From Salinibacterium sp. (lineage in GTDB: Bacteria; Actinomycetota; Actinomycetes; Actinomycetales; Microbacteriaceae), in the NCBI GenBank assembly GCA_004297555.1, contig SCSV01000286.1, forward strand, positions 1 to 64,000: a stretch of 64,000 nucleotides of DNA. Reading direction: 5' to 3'. The position numbers were made by a program, and so were the translations under genes. This document shows positions 53,499-61,476 of this stretch, piece by piece. Positions within the stretch are counted from its first letter, which is position 1, and each line of letters begins with the position of its first letter. The notes beneath the pieces were generated by a model that saw nothing but the letters and a program-made list of their open reading frames with translations, ran no database searches and had not been told where the DNA came from.

Positions 53499-56087
53499 AT
53501 GTCGAACGGGAACGAGGCCATCTGGGCTCCGGTGATGGAGCGGATGAAGCGGAGGCTTCAAGCCGGCGGCAAGGTCATCGCTCTTGGCGCATTCATGAGC
53601 GCAAAGAGAGAAGCGCTTCCCATCTTCTCGGAGCTGAACTTCCTTCCAGAGAAGGGCACCTTCTCCCAAGCTGAGGTTGAATCGGCGCACGCGCTCTGTA
53701 CGAAGGAACGTTGTGGCTCCGCAATTCGCGCGGGGCTCGCGAAGAAGTTCATCACCGCACTCCTGAGCGAGGTTCCACTTGCGCCGGTCACCGATGAAGA
53801 GGTCGCCGAGGGCATCAAGAAAGGCGAAGCCGACCACGAGTCGAAAGTCGCCGCTCGACGTGCTGCGCGCGCAGATGAGAAGCACGCTGACCCTTCTCGC
53901 AGCGCTGTTGCTGGCGGGAATCCTCCAGGGCCCGACGACGTGGACGAAGAGGGTGAAGAGGAAGATGGGGAAGAGGTCGGCGAAGAAGAAGACGAAGACG
54001 ATGGCGAGCAGCTCGACGGCGATGAGGACACGGACCCCGGTATCCCTTCGCACGCGCACGCGCGCCGGTCTCCTCCGCGACTGAGTGCTTTCGAGAAGGT
54101 GAATCGTGGAGCCGAGCGTGCAGCCGCGCGCACACAGCGCCACCACAGTGAGGATGCGATGAGCAACGAGAACGACGACCAGTACGAAGGCCAGCACGAC
54201 GAGGACGAGGTTGACGAGCAGGAGGAACAGCCGCCTTCGAAGCGCCCGCGCGCCCGCCAGCCTCCTCCGCAGGTCATCGTCGTGCCGCAGGCTCCTCGTC
54301 AGAAGGCGCCTCGTAACTTGAACGCCGCGCCCCGCAACCGCTTCATCAAGAACAGCGACATGGTGCGCATCAGTAAGCGCATCGCTGGCGGCAAGCGCAG
54401 CCACATCGGCGACTACACCTCCGAGGACATCGGTCCCGGCATCTCGCTGCAGCAGTTCATCAAGGAGTACATCGACGAAGAGAACCGCGAGCCGGGCCGC
54501 ACCGTCTACGAGGTGGTGCCACTCAACGGCAACGGCGACGAAATCGGGAGGCCGCAGCAGTACATCATCGAGAATCAGAGCTTTGCCGAGACGAACCCGA
54601 ACGACCCGGTGGGGCAGGCGCGTAGCGTGCTCGACCTCTTCGCCGACCTGAAAGAGCAGGAGAACGAGAAGCAGTCGCAGAACTCCGAGATGCTCAAGGA
54701 GGCCCAGAAGAAAGCCATCGCGGGCGGCGACATGCAGGGCCTCTTCATGTTCATGATGATGAACCAGATGATGGACAGGCCCCGCGGAGGAATCGACGAG
54801 GCCGCCATCATCGCGAAGGTGCTCGACCGCCTCGGGCCGCAGCAGCAGCCGATGATGATGCCACCGCCTTTGCCGCCGGTGCAGATGGTTCCTCCGGCGC
54901 CAGCTCCTCTGGCTGGGGCAATGGAGCAGCTGGTGCAGGCGAGCATCGCTTCGATGCTGAAGCCCGACGCCCCGCCGCCGAGCCCCATTCAGCAGCTGAA
55001 AGACATGATGGAGCTGCAGACGCTCATGCAGAAGATGAGCGGGAGCGGTACCGACATGGCCACGGTGGTGAAGTTGCTGCTCGAGAAGCAGACGCCCGTG
55101 AAGCCGCCCGAAGTGGCTGGTGTCGACAACATGATGCTCACCTTCGAGAAGCTCACCACGATGGTGAAGGCACTGGCGCCGCAAATCAACCAGGGCGGAT
55201 GGGCGGGCCCCATCCAGGGAATCTTCTCGCAGCCCGAGGTGCAGAAGGCCATCGCCAACATTCTCGGAGGCGTGACTGGACAGCCGGGTGCGGTCGCTCC
55301 GCAACTTCCGCCCGGCGCTCCAGGCGCGCAAACGGTGAATGGTCAGGCCGCGAACGCGAATGGGCAGGTGCAGCCACAGCCTCAGCAACCCCAGCCCCAG
55401 CCCACGCCGCAGATGCGTGACGCTGCTAACGCGTTCCGCATCGCTCAGACGAAAGAGGTTCGCGTCGAGCGTCTGATGCAGCTCATCCAGGTGATGTACC
55501 TCGCTGGGTACCAGCCCGTCATCGAGCCGGTTCTCACCGCGGCGCGTGACGGCAACATCGTTCCGGCGCAGCGCTTCCTCGCCACGCTCATCGCCGACAT
55601 CGACCCGTCGAAAGTCACCGTCGACCTCATCAACGCGGTGCTGCGCGTGAGCGCGGGGCTCGCGGGTGAAGAGGGCAAGAAGATGATGGCCGCACTCGAT
55701 GCGTCGGAGAAGGGCGAGACTCTGAAAGTGGAGGAGAAGAAGCCTGGAACTGTTGAGACGCCGAACGCGCAAGTCGTTCCCATCGCCGCGGCTCCTGCGC
55801 ACGCGAACCATGCTGCGTACATGGCCCAGGTCGCGGAGCTGGAGCGGCAGAAGGAAGGAAAGAAGGATGGGGGTATGGCGACTCAACCGAGCGTCCCGCC
55901 GGCCGCGAACCCGCACGCGCCTGAAGTCGAAGTGAAGGAGAAGAAGGTGGTGGAGGCGAAGGTGGAGGTGGCGACCGAAGCGCAGACACCGAAGGTGGAA
56001 GCGCAGACGCCGTCGCAGACACCGCCGGCCGAGGTCATCAACTTCAACGAGAAGCCCGAGAAGCCAGCGGAGCAGACCGCGCGCTGA
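53499..56087 (+). CDS. Large hypothetical protein with acidic and Pro/Gln/Met-rich low-complexity regions
   Basis: DDVDEEGEEEDGEEVGEEEDEDDGEQLDGDED; GGDMQGLFMFMMMNQMMDRP; PQPQQPQPQPTP. Confidence 0.6.
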   Translation: MSNGNEAIWAPVMERMKRRLQAGGKVIALGAFMSAKREALPIFSELNFLPEKGTFSQAEVESAHALCTKERCGSAIRAGLAKKFITALLSEVPLAPVTDEEVAEGIKKGEADHESKVAARRAARADEKHADPSRSAVAGGNPPGPDDVDEEGEEEDGEEVGEEEDEDDGEQLDGDEDTDPGIPSHAHARRSPPRLSAFEKVNRGAERAAARTQRHHSEDAMSNENDDQYEGQHDEDEVDEQEEQPPSKRPRARQPPPQVIVVPQAPRQKAPRNLNAAPRNRFIKNSDMVRISKRIAGGKRSHIGDYTSEDIGPGISLQQFIKEYIDEENREPGRTVYEVVPLNGNGDEIGRPQQYIIENQSFAETNPNDPVGQARSVLDLFADLKEQENEKQSQNSEMLKEAQKKAIAGGDMQGLFMFMMMNQMMDRPRGGIDEAAIIAKVLDRLGPQQQPMMMPPPLPPVQMVPPAPAPLAGAMEQLVQASIASMLKPDAPPPSPIQQLKDMMELQTLMQKMSGSGTDMATVVKLLLEKQTPVKPPEVAGVDNMMLTFEKLTTMVKALAPQINQGGWAGPIQGIFSQPEVQKAIANILGGVTGQPGAVAPQLPPGAPGAQTVNGQAANANGQVQPQPQQPQPQPTPQMRDAANAFRIAQTKEVRVERLMQLIQVMYLAGYQPVIEPVLTAARDGNIVPAQRFLATLIADIDPSKVTVDLINAVLRVSAGLAGEEGKKMMAALDASEKGETLKVEEKKPGTVETPNAQVVPIAAAPAHANHAAYMAQVAELERQKEGKKDGGMATQPSVPPAANPHAPEVEVKEKKVVEAKVEVATEAQTPKVEAQTPSQTPPAEVINFNEKPEKPAEQTAR

Positions 56088-56181
56088 CCGTTGCCGTCGA
56101 AGCTATAAAACCTCTTCTTTGCCGCGCCCCAAAGCACACGGGCTCTACACTCGGGAGCGAACACACTCTTCTGAGGTGCCC

Positions 56182-56598
56182 ATGGCTCGTGGCAAGCGGT
56201 CGCGTCGTCGCAATTCGGGTGGTGGTGCCCGAGCTTTCTGCCCGGTCATTCGTGTGAAGTGTCCGAAGCGGAAGTACTCGCAAGCCACCGGTCCGTCGTT
56301 CGTGGAGCGCGCTGGCAAGTACGCTGCGTACTCGGCGCAGGTGAAGGCGGCGAAGTCCAAGCTGAAGAAGGCGATGGGCTTCGGAAGCGTCCACCCACAG
56401 GCGGAGGCCACGTCTCTGCCGGCGGCTGCAGTGCAGACCGTGGCCAAGGCGAAGGCGAACCTCGTCGGCAGGTGTACGGTGTCGATGGGCGGCCGCAGCT
56501 ACAAGGTGAGCGGTGCCGCTGTCGGCAACAAGATTGCCGAGCTGATTCGCGCGCAGCGCAGCGGTGGATGCTGCAGCCCGAAGGTCCAGAGGGGCTGA
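56182..56598 (+). CDS. Highly basic small protein
   Basis: MARGKRSRRRNSGGGARAF...VKAAKSKLKKAMGF. Confidence 0.5.
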   Translation: MARGKRSRRRNSGGGARAFCPVIRVKCPKRKYSQATGPSFVERAGKYAAYSAQVKAAKSKLKKAMGFGSVHPQAEATSLPAAAVQTVAKAKANLVGRCTVSMGGRSYKVSGAAVGNKIAELIRAQRSGGCCSPKVQRG

Positions 56599-56602
56599 GC
56601 CG

Positions 56603-56971
56603 ATGAGCAAGGGACTCGCATCGCTCAAGCGCTGGAAGAAGTGCCAGCGGAGAGTCGCGACGAAGGCGCTCAAGGCGGTCAACTACCACGTGTCTCGCCC
56701 CAACGCGTCGGCGATGAAGGCAGCCGCGAACGCACTCGCTTCTGCAGCGTGCAGCAAGGGCACCAAGGGCACCAAGGGCAAGAAGAGGAGCAGCAAGCGC
56801 ACGCAGTGGCCTTGGCGCAAGGGTGACTCGTCGAGCGCTTCGCGCTACGAGCGCAAGCAGCGCAATTCGAAGCGCGCGAAGGCGTACGACAAGCGCTTCG
56901 AGCCGCCGGACTTCGCTCGCCAGTTTGCACCTTCTCCGCCTTCCGCCTACGACGACAACTGGGGGTACTGA
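56603..56971 (+). CDS. Highly basic, H1/protamine-like protein
   Basis: KGTKGTKGKKRSSKRTQWPWRKGDSSSASRYERKQRNSKRAKAYDKRF. Confidence 0.5.
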   Translation: MSKGLASLKRWKKCQRRVATKALKAVNYHVSRPNASAMKAAANALASAACSKGTKGTKGKKRSSKRTQWPWRKGDSSSASRYERKQRNSKRAKAYDKRFEPPDFARQFAPSPPSAYDDNWGY

Positions 56972-57342
56972 TGTTCGGGCGGGTGCTGAACTACAGCACG
57001 CCCGGCTACTCGCCCGGCAAGCTCGTCGACGAGTTCGGCCAGGGCTCGAGCAACGACAGCTACGGGCGCACGGTGGTGGTGACTGCGACCGAGCAGGTCG
57101 ACCTGTACGCGTTGGACCCGACCATTCCCTATGGCGCCGTGCGAGCGAATCGGGTGCCGTGGTTTCGCAACCTCGACATGCTCGGGGGCATTACGGCAAT
57201 TGGTCTCGCGATACTCGGTCACAGGAGCAGCGCGCTCATCGTCGGTGGGCTCGTGGTCGCCGACGTGGTGGGTCGCCGTGTCTCGCCCAACTTCGATGCG
57301 GCAATGTCGATGATTCCTTTCAACCGAGCTGCGGAGGCGTAG
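56971..57342 (+). CDS. Membrane protein
   Basis: LDMLGGITAIGLAILGHRSSALIVGGLVVADVVG. Confidence 0.5.
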   Translation: MFGRVLNYSTPGYSPGKLVDEFGQGSSNDSYGRTVVVTATEQVDLYALDPTIPYGAVRANRVPWFRNLDMLGGITAIGLAILGHRSSALIVGGLVVADVVGRRVSPNFDAAMSMIPFNRAAEA

Positions 57343-57699
57343 ATGGGACACAACGCATTCGGAACGTGTTGCGCGGACTGCGCGCAGAAGGCGACGACGC
57401 TGGGCATGCTGGGATGGCTGCCGAGTGGGTTCGGTGGGCTCGGCACCACCTGCGACGCTGCTGGGAAGTGCTACCCGGCGGAGTTTCCACCGTCGCCTCT
57501 CGCGACTCCTTCTCAGTACCGCGCGGGTGCGCTCATCGGGCTCGGCATCGGTGGCGTTCTCTCCTATGGCGGCTACTCGCTTTGGCGCTCGAAGCACCAG
57601 ATTTGGGGCGGCCTGCTTCTCGTGCTCGGACTGCCCGGCGTGGTGAGCGGGAGCTACCAGCTGGCTACGGGGCAGCCTCTCTTCAACTGGAGGGGCTGA
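57343..57699 (+). CDS. Membrane protein
   Basis: ALIGLGIGGVLSYGGYSLW; IWGGLLLVLGLPGVVSGSY; N-terminal CCADC. Confidence 0.5.
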   Translation: MGHNAFGTCCADCAQKATTLGMLGWLPSGFGGLGTTCDAAGKCYPAEFPPSPLATPSQYRAGALIGLGIGGVLSYGGYSLWRSKHQIWGGLLLVLGLPGVVSGSYQLATGQPLFNWRG

Positions 57700-57701
57700 G
57701 C

Positions 57702-58751
57702 ATGGCTCACGGACGCAAGAAGTGCCCACGCGAGGGAACGCGGTTGAAGTACGAGCCGAGTCCCGTCTCGCACGCGATGTACACGCGCCCTCCGATGCCG
57801 GGCGAGGTCGGCACGGTCGTTTCCCTTCCGCTCCCTGGGGCTGGTCGGAAGACGTGTACGGGCTCGCACTCGCAGGACCTCGTGTACGTGAACTGGCCGA
57901 GCATCGGCACGATGGGCGTGGCGCGCGCGGACGTCGAGAAGGTGAAGGGGCGTGGGCCGAAGCAGATGCAGGTGAACGGTGCGTTGGCGGACCGCATCTA
58001 CGCCTACGCCATCGGGCAGCGCGTCATCGTGAGGGGGCTCGGGCCGGGCCACGTCACCATGAAGCGCGGCATCCACTTGGGCGTGAAGCTCGACAGTGGG
58101 GCGTTCACCTACGCGCATGTGTCGTCGGTGGAGCCGACGGGCGAGCGTCAGCGCTTCAGTGGGCCCAAAGATGTGCAGTACGAATCGGTTGGTGAACACA
58201 TGACACTCGGCGGACTTGGGCTGCCAGCCGAACGCCACGTCGACAAGGCGCAATACTTCCAAGAGCACGCGTTGAATGCGGCGCAAGAAGCAGAGAAGCA
58301 TCTCGCGAACAACGATTGCCTCTCTGCGTTCCAACACCTCGTCGATGCAATTCAGGACGACCGCACAGCCGCAACTCACGTTCGTGCTGCAAACGGCAAT
58401 GCAATGGCGACCCCCGGCCTCCACACTACGCTCATCGAGTTCAGGAAGAAGTGCGTGAAGCGTGATGCGAGAACGCTTGGCGGCGTGGGGGTCTGGATGG
58501 AAGGCCAACAGAAAATTCGGCTCACCTACGGCACGCTTCCCGACTTCGAGACGTTCGAGCGTCATTTCGGGAAGGGCACGTTCCCCATCCATCACGGCTC
58601 GTCGGGGCGCGGCAGGATTCGTCCAGCTGAGGGCAACTACACCGCGCGCGAACTCTACGCGGAGCTTCAGAATCTCGTCTCGTACGAGGACGATGAAGCG
58701 TCGAGCTGGGTCAGCTCGATTCTTTCTACTCTCGGATTCGAGTGGGTGTGA
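57702..58751 (+). CDS. Hypothetical protein
   Basis: MAHGRKKCPREGTRLKYEPSPVSHAMYTRPP...; start follows the preceding stop. Confidence 0.5.
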   Translation: MAHGRKKCPREGTRLKYEPSPVSHAMYTRPPMPGEVGTVVSLPLPGAGRKTCTGSHSQDLVYVNWPSIGTMGVARADVEKVKGRGPKQMQVNGALADRIYAYAIGQRVIVRGLGPGHVTMKRGIHLGVKLDSGAFTYAHVSSVEPTGERQRFSGPKDVQYESVGEHMTLGGLGLPAERHVDKAQYFQEHALNAAQEAEKHLANNDCLSAFQHLVDAIQDDRTAATHVRAANGNAMATPGLHTTLIEFRKKCVKRDARTLGGVGVWMEGQQKIRLTYGTLPDFETFERHFGKGTFPIHHGSSGRGRIRPAEGNYTARELYAELQNLVSYEDDEASSWVSSILSTLGFEWV

Positions 58752-58752
58752 C

Positions 58753-59223
58753 GTGGACGAGCTGCCCAAGTGCCCAGGTGACGCTCCCCCGGTGGTGCGC
58801 CTCTCGCTGCGTCATGAGAAGTGCCCGCGCAAGGGCGTCGTTCGGCACTTGCGCACGCCAAACGACATCCACTCGTACTTGAAGACCGAGTACGGATGCG
58901 AAGCGCAAGAGTGGGCGGTCGTCATTGGCCTGGGTTCCAACAACGCCATCCTCGGCATTCACGAAGTCGCCATTGGCGGGCTCGACTCGACGGTCGTAGA
59001 CCCGCGAGTAGTGTTCGCCGGACTCCTTCTGATGGGCGCTGCAGCGTTTGTCTTCTGTCACAACCATCCAAGCGGCAGTACACAGCCGAGTACGTTGGAC
59101 GTCACGATGACTCGCCAGCTCAAGGACGCCGGCAAGATTTTGGGAATCCGCATGGTCGACCACATCATCGTGAGCGGAACCGGCTACACCTCTTTCCTTG
59201 CAGAGGGAATGTTTCCATCGTGA
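58753..59223 (+). CDS. RadC-like JAB/JAMM-domain protein
   Basis: FVFCHNHPSGSTQPSTLDVTMTRQLKDAGKILGIRMVDHIIVSG; JAMM HxHPSG..xxS..D. Confidence 0.82.
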   Translation: MDELPKCPGDAPPVVRLSLRHEKCPRKGVVRHLRTPNDIHSYLKTEYGCEAQEWAVVIGLGSNNAILGIHEVAIGGLDSTVVDPRVVFAGLLLMGAAAFVFCHNHPSGSTQPSTLDVTMTRQLKDAGKILGIRMVDHIIVSGTGYTSFLAEGMFPS

Positions 59224-60956
59224 CCCTCGACCAAGCCATCGCTTTGCTGCTCGGCGCCGGCTTCGGTGCGCGTGCACTGGATGGGAGAAAAAACGCTCTC
59301 GCCCGCGTCGGTTACGCGCTGGTCGGCTACGACCTGCTCAAGACCGGAATCACCGGCCAGGGTTCCATCTTTGGTGCGCAGTCGAGCGGACTGGCGAAGG
59401 TGTCATCGTCCAGGGCGAAGTTGAAGTTCGAGGAGCGTCGGGTCCGAACCATCGCAGAGCGTGTTGCGTATGTGCACGAGCAGATGGTGCTGGGCACCCG
59501 CGACCCTCAGGTCTACGCACTCGCTCGAGAAGTTGTCGCGCGAAAGTGCGGTGCAGAGTTCTGCATTCCGGAGAAGGACCACAAGGGCGAGATGGCCGCG
59601 CTCTTCAACGAAGCTCGAGCCCGTTGCCGATACACGCTCGACCCTGTCGACTACGATGCGTTTCAGACGCCGGGCAAGACGCTGCAGCTCGCCAGCGGCG
59701 ACTGCTTCGTGAAGGGCACGGTGGTACTCAAGAAAGGGCACGAGTTGGTACCGGTCGAGTCTCTCCGTCTCGGAGACGAAATCTGGGGGCTCAATCGCTG
59801 GTCGAAGGTGATGAACACTTGGGAGAAGGGAGTGCTCCCGACGTGGAACATCCAGCTCAACAATGGCTCCGCGATGCGCTTGACTCCAGACCACAAGGTT
59901 TGGGTGTGGAAGTGCAAGGATGAGCACAAGGATGCGCGGTACGGAGGACAAGAGTGTTCGTGTCGCCTTGACAACCGAGAGTTGGTTCGCATCCGCGTGA
60001 GGGAACTTAAGTGTGGCATGGTGTTGCCGCAGCCGGAACGCATCCCGTTCGGTTCCGAAAAGATGGACCCAACTCGCGCGTACGTTGAGGGGCTCTACGT
60101 TTCTGACGGCTCATCGGCACACTCGAATACGTTCGAGATTGCCGGCCAAGACGGTTGTCCAAAAGAGGCGCAGAAGAAAGAAGTCGAGCGCATCTGCGCG
60201 GTGCTCGGAATTCCGACGAGGTGGTATCGGAAGTACATCACGGTGAAAGACAAAATCTGGACGCAGCGGATGAAGACGATGGGTACGCGTGCGCCCAACA
60301 AGCGCGCCCTTTCCATCAACCTCGAAGAGGGCGGAGCACTCAATTTACTTCGCGGTATCATGGCCGATAGCGGGAAGAACAGCCAAGGTTTCGGCTCTAC
60401 CTTCACCACTACTTCTCGCCAGCTTTGGCTTCAGACGCGCGTGCTACTCAAGATGGCTGGCAAAACAGCAAGCGAGCGCTACATCGTCGACCATGGCGGC
60501 CTCGGAGAGAATCCGATTTGGAGGTTGGGCATCCGAGGTGGCGGCCCGGCCGGCAATGCGTCCAAGCTCCTGCGCGTGAAGGACGTTGTTCGGGACAATG
60601 TCGAGAAGCCGTGCTTCGACATCGAGACGGATGACCACTACGTGTGGCTCCCAGAGGCCGACTGGACCACGAGCCAGTGCGACGATGAAGTGAGCTTGCT
60701 TGGCGCGATGCTGCGCAGTGTCGGCATTCCCGTGCGCAGTCGCATCTACCAGACGCAGGGCAACACGACTTGGAACCACATCAACCTGATGGCCCAGGAC
60801 CCAGGTACCGGCACGTGGCACTCTCTCGACCTCGCCGCGGTGGGTAAGCCGCCCGGCTGGGAGGTCCCGAAGCAGTACATCATCAAGCAGCGTGACTTCG
60901 ACGTTCTCGAGAAGGAAGTACCGCGTTTGTCTGCGGCGCTGAATGCGGTACCCTGA
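59220..60956 (+). CDS. Transglutaminase-like protein, interrupted by an intein before the catalytic Cys
   Basis: Spliced ASGD|CDDEVSLLGAMLRSVGIPVRSRIYQT...WNHINLMAQDPGTGTWHSLDLA (TGc-like C..H..D). Confidence 0.78.
   Translation: MTLDQAIALLLGAGFGARALDGRKNALARVGYALVGYDLLKTGITGQGSIFGAQSSGLAKVSSSRAKLKFEERRVRTIAERVAYVHEQMVLGTRDPQVYALAREVVARKCGAEFCIPEKDHKGEMAALFNEARARCRYTLDPVDYDAFQTPGKTLQLASGDCFVKGTVVLKKGHELVPVESLRLGDEIWGLNRWSKVMNTWEKGVLPTWNIQLNNGSAMRLTPDHKVWVWKCKDEHKDARYGGQECSCRLDNRELVRIRVRELKCGMVLPQPERIPFGSEKMDPTRAYVEGLYVSDGSSAHSNTFEIAGQDGCPKEAQKKEVERICAVLGIPTRWYRKYITVKDKIWTQRMKTMGTRAPNKRALSINLEEGGALNLLRGIMADSGKNSQGFGSTFTTTSRQLWLQTRVLLKMAGKTASERYIVDHGGLGENPIWRLGIRGGGPAGNASKLLRVKDVVRDNVEKPCFDIETDDHYVWLPEADWTTSQCDDEVSLLGAMLRSVGIPVRSRIYQTQGNTTWNHINLMAQDPGTGTWHSLDLAAVGKPPGWEVPKQYIIKQRDFDVLEKEVPRLSAALNAVP
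59703..60677 (+). mobile_element. Intein with LAGLIDADG-type endonuclease in transglutaminase-like protein (325 aa), C-terminal Gln
   Basis: CFVKGTVVLKKGHELVPVESLRLGDEI; LTPDHKVWV; YVEGLYVSDGSS; LLRGIMADSGKN; ends DDHYVWLPEADWTTSQ|C. Confidence 0.87.
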
Positions 60957-60968
60957 AAGGACCTGCAC

Positions 60969-61466
60969 ATGGCACTCCTCGACACGAACAATCCACCGGC
61001 CGAAGTGCTCGCCGCCAACAGCGAGTTGATGATGGGAGAGGTGCGCAAGTGGCTCAATGACCTTGCGTGCGGCGACTTGAAAAACACTCCGGCGCTGCTG
61101 AACCCGTTGCTGCTGGGGTTGATTGCTCTGCGCCTCGGTCAGCTCGTCAACAACAAGGCGCAGGGGTCCAACTACTACCGCATCTCGCCCTTTCAGCTCA
61201 CCAAGGAGGGTCAGAAAATCGTCGAGCGCCAGCAAGACGGGCTGGTGCGCACTGTTCTGCTGTGGGTCGACAAGGCCGGCGCCGGCCCCACACCGTACAT
61301 TCGGGTCGGTGTGAACAAGATGAACATGGTGGCCGGGCAGCAGGGCAGCGGTGGCATCCAGGCGGACGCCGGCAAGCAGCACGAGCTGGGCAACGTTCGA
61401 CCTGAGGTGGAGCTGTGGGCGGCTTCCAGCGTCGACATCTGGACGTACGTCATCGAGTACGCGTGA
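60969..61466 (+). CDS. Hypothetical (possibly virion) protein
   Basis: MALLDTNNPPAEVLAANSELMMGEVRKWL.... Confidence 0.5.
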   Translation: MALLDTNNPPAEVLAANSELMMGEVRKWLNDLACGDLKNTPALLNPLLLGLIALRLGQLVNNKAQGSNYYRISPFQLTKEGQKIVERQQDGLVRTVLLWVDKAGAGPTPYIRVGVNKMNMVAGQQGSGGIQADAGKQHELGNVRPEVELWAASSVDIWTYVIEYA

Positions 61467-61476
61467 GGAGCCACTG

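Noticed and set aside
52752-55916. 1054-aa minus-strand ORF
   Set aside because: Antisense to 52788..53495 and 53499..56087; low-complexity Arg/Leu/His translation, typical shadow ORF in GC-rich DNA.
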